From JAVVVD01 sp036652795 (GTDB lineage: Bacteria; Bacillota; Clostridia; Christensenellales; CAG-138), in the NCBI GenBank assembly GCA_036652795.1, contig JAVVVD010000010.1, forward strand, positions 1 to 47,150: 47,150 bases of DNA, written 5' to 3'. How positions within the stretch are numbered: the stretch's first letter is position 1; the number at the start of each line of letters is the position of its first letter. The translations under genes and the position numbers were made by a program. The notes under the pieces were generated by a model. It did no database searches. It was not told where the DNA came from and saw only the letters and a list, made by a program, of their open reading frames with translations. Shown here piece by piece: positions 22,025 to 31,083 of the stretch.

Positions 22025-23728
22025 ATGGAAATTAAAGGCTTCGGACTTGGAATAAGGTTTGATTTGCTGCATGCCAACATGCTAGAAGCAGAGACGGACA
22101 TGAATGTTAGGCGCATACTTGAGGAGATATTTTCGGTGCTTACAGCAACGGATCTCAAGGGAATGTATATCCACGGCGGCATGGAGAAGAACTGTAGCGA
22201 TGATTATATCTATATCGTGGTGATATCAGGCGGGTCGCTCAAAGAAATGCGCCGTATATACCGAAAATTAGAGGATGACGCCGCAATAGATATGTATCTT
22301 GCTCATGCGAACCCATATATCGAAAACAACCGACTTGCTCATATAAATGACCTGGATTATTTTGGCAGGGTGCACAAGGATGGGCGCTTGCTTGACCCGG
22401 ATAAAAACTGTTTCGACCTTAGGGTGCCGCTGCGGCACGGAAGGCGCAGGCCGGTGGGCAAGGGCATAAAGATATTGCTAGCGCCGGATTCGTATAAAGG
22501 AACCATATCCTCAGCGGACGCGATAAAGCGACTTACATTTGCCGCAAGACGGCACTTCCCGGGCGTAAAGATAGTGCCGGTGCCAATAGCGGATGGTGGT
22601 GAGGGTACCGTGCATGCACTTGTAACGGCAGGCAATGGCGCATACCGCAATGTGGATGTAACGGGGCCACTTGGCAACAAGGTAAATGCCTGTTATGGCG
22701 TGCTGCGCGGTAAAACCGCAATAATAGAAATGGCCGAGGCTTCTGGTATGGGGCGTGTGGACATGCCAGACATAATGAAAGCATCAACAATCGGGACTGG
22801 TGAATTGATACGCCGCGCATTAAATGAAGGCCTGCACGACATAGTGATAGGCATAGGCGGCAGCGCCACAAATGATTGCGGGATGGGTTGCGCACGGGCA
22901 CTGGGAGTGAAATTCTTCGATGAAGACGGCAATGAACTGTGCGGTTGCGGCGGAGAGCTTGGCTTAGTAAAAAAGATAGATATGGAATATCTGCATCCGC
23001 TGATTAAAAATGCAAAATTTACCATAATGTGCGATGCGAACAACCCGTTGCTAGGCGAGAATGGCGCAACATATGTGTATGGCCCTCAAAAGGGCGCAAA
23101 TGCCGAACAGTTGAACGATCTTGAGCGTGGAATGACAAGCTTTGCCACGCTGCTGTGTGGGACTATTGGCAGGGATGTAGCACACATACCCGGGGCCGGC
23201 GCTGCCGGAGGACTGGGGGCTATGCTTATGGCGCTGCTTAATCCGCAGATAAAATGCGGTATTGACGCTATGCTGGATGCGGTTGACTTTGAAAAACTAT
23301 TGCATGGTGTGGCGCTGGTGGTGACGGGAGAGGGTAGACTGGATGAGCAAAGTGTGCGATGCGGCAAGGCCGTAAGTGGTATAATGCGCCGCTGCGCTGC
23401 AAGAAACATCCCAGTGGCAGTGATAACGGGAAGTATGCAGCAAGGCGCGGACGAACTGTATGAGCTGGGCAATGCAAGTATAATGACAACCATAAACGCA
23501 CCAATGTCGCTGGAAACGGCACTGGCAGATGCCGAACATCTCTTTGACGATGCGGCGGACAGAATGTTTAGATTTATCCGCATGGGGCGCGATGTTGAAA
23601 AAATAGGTGCGCCAAAGAAACCAAAAGTTGCCACATTCCCACCTCCGCCTCAGCTATATGAGGAAAATATAAGCATTGCGCGGGAGCTAATTGGAATAGA
23701 GCCAAAGCATACCGATGATGGAAAATAA
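22025..23728 (+). CDS. Glycerate kinase (GlxK family) with ~145-residue N-terminal extension
   Basis: 567 residues, against about 380 for normal GlxK. The start is sound: ATG with GGAGG 7 nt before it. Residues 147-520 are the kinase: KILLAPDSYKGT, PIADGGEGTV, TGPLGN, GIGGSATNDCGMG, GAGAAGGLGAM and VVTGEGRLDEQS. It phosphorylates glycerate for entry into glycolysis. Residues 1-145 (FGLGIRFDLLHANM..., KGMYIHGGMEKNCSDDY, then a basic RHGRRRP linker) match nothing I know; the alternation of strands and helices suggests a folded, possibly regulatory domain. A 45-residue Pro-rich tail follows the kinase. Confidence 0.88.
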   Translation: MEIKGFGLGIRFDLLHANMLEAETDMNVRRILEEIFSVLTATDLKGMYIHGGMEKNCSDDYIYIVVISGGSLKEMRRIYRKLEDDAAIDMYLAHANPYIENNRLAHINDLDYFGRVHKDGRLLDPDKNCFDLRVPLRHGRRRPVGKGIKILLAPDSYKGTISSADAIKRLTFAARRHFPGVKIVPVPIADGGEGTVHALVTAGNGAYRNVDVTGPLGNKVNACYGVLRGKTAIIEMAEASGMGRVDMPDIMKASTIGTGELIRRALNEGLHDIVIGIGGSATNDCGMGCARALGVKFFDEDGNELCGCGGELGLVKKIDMEYLHPLIKNAKFTIMCDANNPLLGENGATYVYGPQKGANAEQLNDLERGMTSFATLLCGTIGRDVAHIPGAGAAGGLGAMLMALLNPQIKCGIDAMLDAVDFEKLLHGVALVVTGEGRLDEQSVRCGKAVSGIMRRCAARNIPVAVITGSMQQGADELYELGNASIMTTINAPMSLETALADAEHLFDDAADRMFRFIRMGRDVEKIGAPKKPKVATFPPPPQLYEENISIARELIGIEPKHTDDGK

Positions 23729-23747
23729 TAACCTGTGCATACAAATT

Positions 23748-23775
23748 AAAGCCCCCCTCAAATAGGGGGGCTTTT
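23748..23775 (+). terminator. Rho-independent terminator after glycerate kinase
   Basis: A perfect 11-bp stem (AAAGCCCCCCT with AGGGGGGCTTT) with a CAAAT loop and a terminal TTTT. Confidence 0.9.
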
Positions 23776-23893
23776 GCGTTGCTGATAATCATAAACCAAT
23801 ATCGCATCTGAGTTAACCTTATGATTCACGCTCGCGTTGGCAATGTTTTCCGCGAGAAATTGCATGTACGTATAAACTATCATTTTGAGACCT

Positions 23894-23921
23894 TTGAAAT
23901 GCAATTCAATTATGATACAAT
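23894..23921 (+). promoter_or_regulatory. Promoter of the L,D-transpeptidase operon
   Basis: TTGAAA (23894-23899), 16 bp, TACAAT (23916-23921). The preceding 100 bp after the terminator show no gene. Confidence 0.55.
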
Positions 23922-23985
23922 AATTTGCGAAGCTGCGAAAAACCGCGAAATATGAGCGGAACGCAAGGAATTTATGGAGGAAATT

Positions 23986-25035
23986 ATGCCAAAACGACTG
24001 TTGACCTGTGCTCTCGTGCTGACATTGCTGCTATCTGTGGTGCTGCCATCAACGGCACTCGCGCGTGACGAGCTAAAAAATACAGATCCGGAGCGCTACT
24101 ATATTGTACTGGATACGATGTATCAGGTGGTAACTGTATTTGAAAAAGACGATAATGGAGAGTATACGCGGATAGTGCGACGAATGGTGTGTACGTCCGG
24201 CAAAACTGAGCCAAATCCGAACAACCCAATCGAGGAACCGGCCAGCCCCACGCCAGCAGGAGTGTGGAAGATTGGTGCGCGCGAACGCTTTGGCAAGTTC
24301 GCCAACTTTGGTAGCGAGTATGCGCGCTATTGGACACAGGTCGTAGGCGGCATATACTTTCATTCTATTATGTTTAGCTCACGCGATATCAATAAGCTTA
24401 AGACTTCGGCATTTTCACGCTTGGGCAGCAGGGCGTCGCACGGCTGCATAAGGCTGTATGTTGAGGATGCAAAGTGGCTATATTATTATGCCTGCCCGGG
24501 AACCACAATAAAGGTTACAAGCGGCGAGGTTGGCTCAAGGGGACTTGCAAAAGAGCTAAAGACGGATATGTCATTTAAGGAATACAATGAATTTCAGAAA
24601 AAAATATTTGATGATCAACCGCTGCCAAACAATACCGCATGGGTGGTGACTGATGATGCGCAGATGCGCACAGGCAACGGCACAAATGATAAGTTCATAC
24701 GCAAGCTGAGCGAAGGCACAGAGGCAGAGGTGCTACAGGAAGGCGATCCGTGGGTAAAGGTGCTTATAGATGGGCGCGAAGGTTATGTTAAACGTGCCTA
24801 TGTTACATACGAAAAGGGAGTATTGCAATCAACGCCGGATGGAAAAGTTGCAAAGGCTACGTTGTTCCTATACGCTAAACCAAGCACAAAATCCGAACGG
24901 CTCTGCAAGGTGGCAAGGGATTCCAGCCTAGTGATACTTGAGGAGGGAAAAGATTTTACCAAGATAAACTACTGGGGTATCGAGGGCTATATACAAACGC
25001 GCAGTATAGGCACGGGTTGGGCGACCATATATTGA
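23986..25035 (+). CDS. L,D-transpeptidase (YkuD) with SH3-type repeats, exported
   Basis: 349 residues; ATG at 23986 with GGAGG 5 nt before it. Signal peptide (1-27, cut near ALA-RD). YkuD domain about 35-175 with His126 (YFHS) and the catalytic SHGCIRL (Ser151-Cys154). Residues 215-345 contain two SH3b-like repeats (MRTGNGTNDKF, LYAKPSTKSER) that bind the wall. Such enzymes make 3-3 cross-links or attach proteins to peptidoglycan and resist most beta-lactams. First gene of a three-gene operon with a solute-binding lipoprotein 16 bp downstream. Confidence 0.92.
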   Translation: MPKRLLTCALVLTLLLSVVLPSTALARDELKNTDPERYYIVLDTMYQVVTVFEKDDNGEYTRIVRRMVCTSGKTEPNPNNPIEEPASPTPAGVWKIGARERFGKFANFGSEYARYWTQVVGGIYFHSIMFSSRDINKLKTSAFSRLGSRASHGCIRLYVEDAKWLYYYACPGTTIKVTSGEVGSRGLAKELKTDMSFKEYNEFQKKIFDDQPLPNNTAWVVTDDAQMRTGNGTNDKFIRKLSEGTEAEVLQEGDPWVKVLIDGREGYVKRAYVTYEKGVLQSTPDGKVAKATLFLYAKPSTKSERLCKVARDSSLVILEEGKDFTKINYWGIEGYIQTRSIGTGWATIY

Positions 25036-25051
25036 TTGAGCGGAGGCGGAG

Positions 25052-26044
25052 ATGAAAAAAACATTAGGATTGCTGTTGGCAACGATATTACTCGCATGTG
25101 CGTTTACGGGCTGCTATGCGCTTCCGGCGGAAGATAATAATGTGCAGGAACCGCAGACACGGGGAATGCAGCGGATATTTGGCAAGGACGTGACGGTGGC
25201 GCTGTTGGCCGATAGTGAGGCGTTTGAGCATGGCGTTTTGACGCAGGCTGAAAGCCTTGGCGTAACAATAAGCAAGGTAAGCAGTGCTGCACAGGCAAAT
25301 GGCTTTGATCTGGTTATCGCCTATAAACCGGACAGTGTGGCGGACATTACCGTGCCACTGATCGTGTATACAGAGGGCGAAGATAACGTACCTGATAATG
25401 GAAGAAAAATAATATATAATAAAAATGAGGAACAGGATGCAGCGTTGGAGGTAATGCGCACGTTCGTTTCCCATGAGGCGCCTGTCAGGATGCTGGGCGT
25501 GTTTGCTGGGGAACATGGAGAAGCCCAGATTGCTTGCCAAATGATGGAGGATGAAGGCAAGGCACAGATAAAAGGTACCTGTACAGACCTGAATGCGGGC
25601 GAACAGATTACCAAATTGCTTGATGAAATCCCTGTGGGTGTGCTGGACACCATATTTACGGAGAATGGCGAGCTTGCTATGGAGGCTTACGGTGCGCTAA
25701 AGGCGGCGGAGCGTAACGATGCTGTGGAGGTAATAACGATGGGCTTAGATATTGAGCTTGTGCGCGCTATGGTGGAAAATCACTTTTTAATGGGCGCGGC
25801 AACAGGCGCAAATGAATGGAGCTCAGGTGCGCTTGCGCTGCGGATGGGCCTAAGCCTATTGTCGCAGGAGAGAGTTGGTGACTATGAGATTAAACCGTTT
25901 ACAGTGTACTCAGATGAAGTGATTGCCGCGACGAAGGCTGGCGAGGATGACATTGAAAGTATAATAATGAAATTGGACGGCGAGGTCAACGATGTCTATT
26001 GGACTGATAATATAAGGTATTTGGCGGATCACTATGGCAAATGA
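25052..26044 (+). CDS. Lipoprotein resembling type I periplasmic solute-binding proteins
   Basis: 330 residues. Signal peptide with lipobox FTGC (Cys21). The rest looks like a small two-lobe type I (Peripla_BP_4/ribose-binding-like) protein: VTVALLADSEAFEHGVLTQAESLGV at the start, a DTIFTENGELAMEAYGALKAA hinge-side motif and VITMGLD before the last lobe. First-lobe strands look reduced. No ABC permease or ATPase is near; the next gene, overlapping by 11 bp, is an EamA permease. It may be a receptor for that permease or a signalling protein (inference). Confidence 0.65.
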   Translation: MKKTLGLLLATILLACAFTGCYALPAEDNNVQEPQTRGMQRIFGKDVTVALLADSEAFEHGVLTQAESLGVTISKVSSAAQANGFDLVIAYKPDSVADITVPLIVYTEGEDNVPDNGRKIIYNKNEEQDAALEVMRTFVSHEAPVRMLGVFAGEHGEAQIACQMMEDEGKAQIKGTCTDLNAGEQITKLLDEIPVGVLDTIFTENGELAMEAYGALKAAERNDAVEVITMGLDIELVRAMVENHFLMGAATGANEWSSGALALRMGLSLLSQERVGDYEIKPFTVYSDEVIAATKAGEDDIESIIMKLDGEVNDVYWTDNIRYLADHYGK

Positions 26045-26957
26045 ACGCAGCAGGGTAATAGGGCATGTGCTCTCAATAATAACTATATTAATTTGGGGAA
26101 GCACGTTTATCTGCACAAAACTGCTTTTTGAAGTAGTAACGCCAATCCAGATACTTGTTTTACGCTTTGGTATAGGTTATGTGGCATGCTGTGTGGTACA
26201 GCCAAAATGGACAAAACCAAACCGCGATGAGTGGTGTTTTCTATTGCTTGGTGTGGCGGGTTGCAGTCTGTATTCGCTGCTTGAAAACACCGCATTAACG
26301 ATGACAAGCGCTTCCAACGTAAGCATAATTGTTACCACCGCACCGATCCTAACGGCTATACTTGCGCATTTTTTGACCAAGGATGAAAAACTTAGGCGAA
26401 GCATCATAGTAGGCTCGTTAATCGCTTTTCTGGGTGCGGTACTTGTGATATATAATGGCTCGTTCGTGCTTAAGTTAAACCCAATTGGTGATCTTTTAAG
26501 TGTTTTAGCTGCGCTTTGCTGGGCGATATATTCGGTCGCTCTCAAAAAGGTAGTCAATAAATATGGTGATATATTCATAACCAGAAAGGTTATGTTTTAT
26601 GGCTTTGTTACTTCAATACCTATGATGATAATCGAGGGCGCACCGTTCTCGTTTTCGGTATTTACCATGCCGAAGATGCTTTTTTGCATACTGTTCCTGG
26701 GGTTGCTTGGCAGCTGCTTGTGCTATATATTTTGGCATAATGCAATAAAGCGGCTGGGACTAATCACCACCAGCAACTATATCTACGTTATACCGTTTAT
26801 AACTGTTGTGGTGGCCGCAATAGTGCTGGGCGAAAAGATAGAATTAATTGGGATTTTGGGCGCGGTACTGATAATTTGTGGCGTTATAGTGAGCGCTAAA
26901 AATCCAAAGCCAGCCGTGAAACCCTTGGATGAAGCTGCTGAACAGGAAGTCAAATAA
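26034..26957 (+). CDS. EamA/DMT-superfamily permease
   Basis: 307 residues, ten predicted membrane helices in two EamA repeats (LSIITILIWGSTFICTK in the first; LAALCWAIYSVALKKV starting the second), and the last-helix block YVIPFITVVVAAIVLGE typical of the family. Members export amino acids, nucleobases or other small metabolites. The start lies inside the end of the lipoprotein gene, so translation is coupled. C-terminal tail is short and acidic. Confidence 0.88.
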   Translation: MANERSRVIGHVLSIITILIWGSTFICTKLLFEVVTPIQILVLRFGIGYVACCVVQPKWTKPNRDEWCFLLLGVAGCSLYSLLENTALTMTSASNVSIIVTTAPILTAILAHFLTKDEKLRRSIIVGSLIAFLGAVLVIYNGSFVLKLNPIGDLLSVLAALCWAIYSVALKKVVNKYGDIFITRKVMFYGFVTSIPMMIIEGAPFSFSVFTMPKMLFCILFLGLLGSCLCYIFWHNAIKRLGLITTSNYIYVIPFITVVVAAIVLGEKIELIGILGAVLIICGVIVSAKNPKPAVKPLDEAAEQEVK

Positions 26958-27001
26958 CCTGGCCCTACAAACATCTTAATTACATTTAACGGAGCGGCTA
27001 T

Positions 27002-27040
27002 AGCCACAATAAACGGATCCATATGGCCGATATTGTGGCT
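27002..27040 (+). terminator. Hairpin after the EamA operon
   Basis: AGCCACAAT (27002-27010) pairs with ATTGTGGCT (27032-27040); 21-nt loop, no T-tract. Possible weak terminator. Confidence 0.4.
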
Positions 27041-27048
27041 TAACGCGC

Positions 27049-27077
27049 TTTACATTGGCAAAAATTGCACTTATAAT
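27049..27077 (+). promoter_or_regulatory. Promoter of nfnAB
   Basis: TTTACA (27049-27054), 17 bp, TATAAT (27072-27077), about 90 bp before nfnA. The leader between them is AT-rich and shows no riboswitch-like fold by eye. Confidence 0.7.
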
Positions 27078-27166
27078 AACACATAGGATGATTTATATAA
27101 TCCATATTAGCGATATAACAATAAAATAAAGTTAATCATAAAATAAGTCAAATGGAGGAAGCTTCA

Positions 27167-28024
27167 ATGCAAGACACTACCCCATACCGTATACTCAAAA
27201 AGCGGGAGCTTAACCCAACCGTCACATTGATGGATGTCTGCGCACCTGCGGTGGCGAAAAAAGCGCACCCGGGTCAGTTCATCATACTGCGTGTTGACGA
27301 AAATGGTGAACGGATACCGTTGACAATAGCGGACTACGATGTGGCGGCCGGAAAGGTAACTATAATCTATCAGGTAGTAGGCGCCACTACGAAGGCGCTT
27401 TCACAGTTAAATGAGGGTGATGTTCTGCATGATTTTGTGGGTCCGTTGGGTAGGCCAACCGAGATGGAGGGGCTGAAAAAAGTTGCCGTGGTGGGCGGCG
27501 GCGTAGGCTGCGCCATAGCATACCCAGTGGCCAAGGCACTCCATGCCCAGGGCACAAAGGTACACTCAATAATCGGGTTTCGCTGCAACGAACTTGTTAT
27601 ACTCGAAAATGAGTTTGCAGCAGTAAGCGATGTTGTAAGACGCATGAGCGACGATGGCACATGGGGTGAGAAGGGTCTTGTTACCGATGCGCTGCGCACA
27701 CTGATAGACAGCGATGAAAAATACGACGAGGTAATAGCGATAGGGCCATTGATAATGATGAAATTTGTGGCCAAGCTTACGAAGGAATACGGCATAAAGA
27801 CCACAGTAAGCATGAATCCTATAATGATAGATGGAACGGGCATGTGCGGCTGCTGTCGGCTGACGGTGGGCGGAGAAACCAAGTTTGCCTGTGTAGATGG
27901 CCCGGATTTTGACGGACATCTGGTGAATTTCGATGAGGCAATGAGCCGCGGCGCAATGTATAAGGAGTTTGAGCGCCACGCTTATGAGGATGCATGTAAC
28001 CTGTTTAATAAGGAGGTACGCTGA
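27167..28024 (+). CDS. nfnA: Ferredoxin-NADP+ reductase subunit alpha (NfnA-like, FAD/[2Fe-2S])
   Basis: 285 residues from the ATG at 27167, with GGAGG 8 nt upstream. An N-terminal flavin-reductase barrel (HPGQFIILRVDENGERIPLTIAD), NAD-binding motif VAVVGGGVGCAIAYPVAKAL, and a C-terminal cysteine cluster (TGMCGCCRLTV ... FACVDGPDFDGH) for a [2Fe-2S] centre. This is the PyrK/SudB/NfnA family. With NfnB encoded 1 bp downstream it should form NADH-dependent reduced ferredoxin:NADP+ oxidoreductase, a cytosolic electron-bifurcating complex typical of anaerobes. Confidence 0.9.
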   Translation: MQDTTPYRILKKRELNPTVTLMDVCAPAVAKKAHPGQFIILRVDENGERIPLTIADYDVAAGKVTIIYQVVGATTKALSQLNEGDVLHDFVGPLGRPTEMEGLKKVAVVGGGVGCAIAYPVAKALHAQGTKVHSIIGFRCNELVILENEFAAVSDVVRRMSDDGTWGEKGLVTDALRTLIDSDEKYDEVIAIGPLIMMKFVAKLTKEYGIKTTVSMNPIMIDGTGMCGCCRLTVGGETKFACVDGPDFDGHLVNFDEAMSRGAMYKEFERHAYEDACNLFNKEVR

Positions 28025-28025
28025 A

Positions 28026-29414
28026 ATGCCTAACATGTCCTTGAATAAAAACGGGATGCCAACGCAGGCGCCAGATATTAGAAATAAAAATTTCTCTGAG
28101 GTAGCGCTTGGATATATGAGCGAGCAGGCGCTGGATGAGGCAAATCGTTGCCTTAACTGCAAAAACAAGCCATGTATAGCCGGCTGCCCTGTGGGGATAG
28201 ATATACCTGCGTTCATTGAGAAGATACGCGAAGGCGATTTTGAAGGCGCCTATCAGGTGATAGCAAAATCAAGCTCGCTACCTGCTGTGTGCGGCAGGGT
28301 TTGCCCACAGGAAAGTCAATGCGAGCAAAAATGTGTGCGCGGCATAAAGGGCAATCCGGTTGGAATAGGGCGATTGGAACGCTTCGTTGCGGACTACCAT
28401 GCGGCAAACACCGATGGGCATGTTGATAAACCTACTCAAAACGGGCATAGTGTGGCAATAATAGGCAGTGGCCCATCAGGCCTTACGTGTGCGGGCGAGC
28501 TTGCGCGGCGCGGCTATGCGGTAACTGTTTTTGAAGCGCTACACGTTGCGGGCGGCGTATTGGTGTATGGAATACCGGAATTTAGGCTGCCCAAGGCCAT
28601 AGTCCAATCAGAGATAGATACGCTTAAAAAACTTGGCGTAAAGATCGAAACAAATATGGTGATAGGCAAATCTGAATCAATAGACGAGTTGTTCGATGAT
28701 GGCTTTGAGGCGGTGTTCATAGGCTCAGGCGCTGGACTGCCAAGCTTTATGAAGATACCGGGTGAAAATCTAAATGGCGTATATTCAGCAAATGAGTTCC
28801 TTACACGCGTAAACCTGATGAAGGCCTATAAAGGAGGCTCATCAACACCCATAAAGAAATCATCGAGGGTTGCTGTTGTGGGCGGAGGAAATGTGGCGAT
28901 GGATGCTGCACGCTGTGCAAAACGCCTTGGCGCGGATGAGGTGTACATAGTTTACCGCCGCAGCTCGGCCGAACTGCCAGCAAGGCATGAGGAGGTTGAA
29001 CATGCCGAGGAGGAAGGTATAATATTCAAATTTCTCACCAATCCCGTTGAGATACTGGCAAACGATCAAAGGAGTGTGGCAGGCATCAAGTGCGTGGAAA
29101 TGGAGCTGGGCGAACCGGATGCGTCGGGTCGCCGTAGGCCGGTGACAAAGGTGGGGTCAGAGTTTGTAATAGATGTTGACTGTGTCATAATGTCAATTGG
29201 CACATCGCCAAATCCGCTGATAAAGGCCACAACAAAGGGGCTTGAAACACAAAAATGGGGTGGCATAATAGCAGATGAAGCTACTGGGCTTACATCCCGT
29301 GAAGGCGTGTACGCAGGCGGCGATGCCGTGACGGGCGCGGCTACCGTTATTCTGGCGATGGGTGCGGGCAAGGCGGCTGCCGCGGCTATGGATGATTATA
29401 TAAAAAATAAATAA
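28026..29414 (+). CDS. nfnB: NADPH-dependent glutamate synthase-like / NfnB subunit
   Basis: 462 residues. The start at 28026 follows the nfnA stop by one base, with AAGGAGG at its end. Two [4Fe-4S] sites: CLNCKNKPCIAGCP and CGRVCPQESQCEQKCV. FAD site IGSGPSGLTCAGELARRGY; NADPH site VVGGGNVAMDAARCAKRLGA; final GDAVTGAATVILAMGAGK. The sequence alone cannot separate NfnB from GltD, but no large glutamate synthase gene (gltB) is present and the nfnA partner is fused in the operon, so NfnB is the better call. Confidence 0.9.
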   Translation: MPNMSLNKNGMPTQAPDIRNKNFSEVALGYMSEQALDEANRCLNCKNKPCIAGCPVGIDIPAFIEKIREGDFEGAYQVIAKSSSLPAVCGRVCPQESQCEQKCVRGIKGNPVGIGRLERFVADYHAANTDGHVDKPTQNGHSVAIIGSGPSGLTCAGELARRGYAVTVFEALHVAGGVLVYGIPEFRLPKAIVQSEIDTLKKLGVKIETNMVIGKSESIDELFDDGFEAVFIGSGAGLPSFMKIPGENLNGVYSANEFLTRVNLMKAYKGGSSTPIKKSSRVAVVGGGNVAMDAARCAKRLGADEVYIVYRRSSAELPARHEEVEHAEEEGIIFKFLTNPVEILANDQRSVAGIKCVEMELGEPDASGRRRPVTKVGSEFVIDVDCVIMSIGTSPNPLIKATTKGLETQKWGGIIADEATGLTSREGVYAGGDAVTGAATVILAMGAGKAAAAAMDDYIKNK

Positions 29415-29511
29415 GCTGTATGCGGTGTATGCTCAAAACTACACTAATGCAATCACAATACGGATATGGTTTAACGATAATAGTTGGGGTAAAGAAGTAA
29501 ACGAAAACATC

Positions 29512-29547
29512 AGAGAAGTCGTTCACCGGCAGGTGGACGACTTCTTT
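29512..29547 (+). terminator. Hairpin downstream of nfnAB
   Basis: A ~16-bp stem (core AGAAGTCGTTCACC with GGTGGACGACTTCT, G-U allowed) around GGCA, then TTT. It lies about 100 bp after nfnB. A start-less open frame runs through 29430-29560 here (see findings). Confidence 0.6.
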
Positions 29548-29587
29548 AATGAAAGGTAATTAAAGTACCTTGCTAAATTCAAAGATA

Positions 29588-29755
29588 TCAGCAGCCGTTC
29601 AAACCTCTATCTTTACAACAGCTAAATGACCTACACCATTCTTTATCCTTGCAGCCTTCATTTCGGCATCCGGCGCAGTTTGTATTTTCACTACATACAC
29701 AACAAGCCAAACCACAATAAGCAATCCCTTTTGTTCTATCCATATAATTTCTCAT
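29588..29755 (-). pseudogene. N-terminal fragment of a DUF3795 cysteine-rich protein
   Basis: Reads 55 codons from ATG 29755 (or 29743): RTKGIAYCGLACCVCSENTN, then CAGCRNEGCKDK, then FSCCKDRGLNGC and a TGA at the point where full-length relatives continue with W-E-C. This is the Cys-rich N-terminal half of DUF3795 proteins. No C-terminal half follows in any frame before the neighbouring hairpin; a short out-of-frame piece (DIFEFSKVL) may be its decayed continuation. I call it a truncated gene. The C-terminal half of another copy lies at 31286-31615. No clear ribosome-binding site. Confidence 0.7.
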
Positions 29756-29945
29756 CCATGGCATGAAATAATATCAATTTGTTCCAAATTCCACACCGCA
29801 TCCTACCTGTGAATGCAGAAGACTATTTTTACAATTTTCAAGACTTAGCATTTTTCACAAAAAATAACAGCTGATTTCAGGTTTTCTACATGGCGTCTTG
29901 ACTACATTTCATCCGCAATTTCAATTGCTTTAGATAGTTCAACGT

Positions 29946-30593
29946 TCATTTTGCTTGCAGTGTATGTTGTGGTACTTTCCAAACAGTGAAATATCTCCAG
30001 TAAATTTCAGAGGAAACGGTGATATTATCCAACCCATTAGTGAACAGATAACCACTGCCAAATTGCTCGATAAATTCAACATTTCTACTGTTCTCTACAA
30101 ATTCAAAAAGCTTAGGACATTCCCCTTTTTTACTAATATATACGCCCGTATTATTACCTACTTCCACATAAGGAGTTTCTTCACTAATACTCATACTGGC
30201 AATCAAATACGGGATTGGATTGCCACGCTGAAATATAACATTACGATAACTGCCAATAACCAGCAACAAAATAATCACTGTGAAAACAGCAATAATTGTT
30301 AGGAGTTTATGCTTTGTTTTCTGTTCTTTTTTCAAAACTTGTAGCGACACCTCATCAGCTCGTGCAACAATACTTTGTGACTGAACAATTTCTCCGGCTA
30401 AAATATCAACAACAGAAATTTCAAGAATACTAGCAAGCTTTTCGAGAAGATCAACGCTTGGGAAACTAAGTCCTCGTTCCCATTTAGATACAGCTTTATT
30501 TGTAATGTGAAGATTATCAGCAATGTCTTGTTGTGTCATATTCTTTTGTTGTCGGATTTTCGAAATTAGCCTGCCGGTTTTTTCGTTATTCAT
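29946..30593 (-). CDS. XRE-family HTH regulator with single membrane anchor
   Basis: 215 residues; TAGGAGG upstream of ATG. HTH at 8-62 (MTQQDIADNLHITNKAVSKWE), a linker, one membrane helix (about 97-114, LLTIIAVFTVIILLLVIG) and a ~100-residue extracellular domain with no match I know. The layout is a one-component membrane regulator. Its DNA is AT-richer than its surroundings and uses AAA/ATT-type codons, a sign of transfer. Neighbour on the same strand is a zinc-ribbon membrane protein 250 bp away. Confidence 0.8.
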   Translation of the reverse strand: MNNEKTGRLISKIRQQKNMTQQDIADNLHITNKAVSKWERGLSFPSVDLLEKLASILEISVVDILAGEIVQSQSIVARADEVSLQVLKKEQKTKHKLLTIIAVFTVIILLLVIGSYRNVIFQRGNPIPYLIASMSISEETPYVEVGNNTGVYISKKGECPKLFEFVENSRNVEFIEQFGSGYLFTNGLDNITVSSEIYWRYFTVWKVPQHTLQAK

Positions 30594-30614
30594 GTGACAA
30601 CACCTCCTAAGTCC

Positions 30615-30657
30615 AGTCTAATGTGTATTTAAAACATTTACAACCGACTGGTGGTTG
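30615..30657 (-). promoter_or_regulatory. Promoter of the XRE regulator with inverted repeat
   Basis: Minus strand TTGTAA, 17 bp, TAGACT (30615-30643). CAACC-N7-GGTTG (30641-30657) overlaps the -35 and could be the autoregulatory operator. Confidence 0.5.
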
Positions 30658-30735
30658 AAGCGTCGTTTAATGCATATAATGTAGGTAGATTGTATAAATA
30701 ATCTTCGTCAGAGTGTAGCATACTTTCGATTATAG

Positions 30736-30776
30736 AAAAAGACCTATTTTCCACTTGACGGGAAACAGGTCTTTTT
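30736..30776 (-). terminator. Terminator of the zinc-ribbon gene
   Basis: AAAAAGACCT and AGGTCTTTTT (30736-30745, 30767-30776) pair, with an inner TTTCC/GGAAA stem. The T-tract reads well on either strand; the gene it follows is on the minus strand. Confidence 0.75.
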
Positions 30777-30843
30777 AATGTGACAAGCGGTCAAAAAAGA
30801 TGCAGGGGGATTATGTAGCATAATCTACCCGATTAACCGAGAT

Positions 30844-31083
30844 CTACTTTTCAATTTCTTTTCCACAATGACGGCAGTATTTTGCTTTATCGTACAAGGG
30901 CCCCAAACATTTGCCGCAATATGGACATCTCCAAAACTTCCATTCAAAAACAGCCGTTGCAAGCATTACGGCACTCGCTATAAAACCGAAGGTAGCGACT
31001 CCTGTTATTCCCATAGCAACTAACAACACACAAATCGTACCAATCAGAATATAGGCAATTGTTTTCACTTTGCTTAGTTTCAT
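30844..31083 (-). CDS. Small membrane protein with C-terminal zinc ribbon
   Basis: 79 residues; start at 31083 because GGAGG lies 8 nt before it. Two hydrophobic segments (about 8-30 and 33-50), then WRCPYCGKCLG and YCRHCGKEIEK, i.e. paired CxxC knuckles of a zinc ribbon on the inside. Such proteins are common small hypotheticals in Bacillota; function unknown. Part of the AT-rich islet. Confidence 0.7.
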   Translation of the reverse strand: MKLSKVKTIAYILIGTICVLLVAMGITGVATFGFIASAVMLATAVFEWKFWRCPYCGKCLGPLYDKAKYCRHCGKEIEK

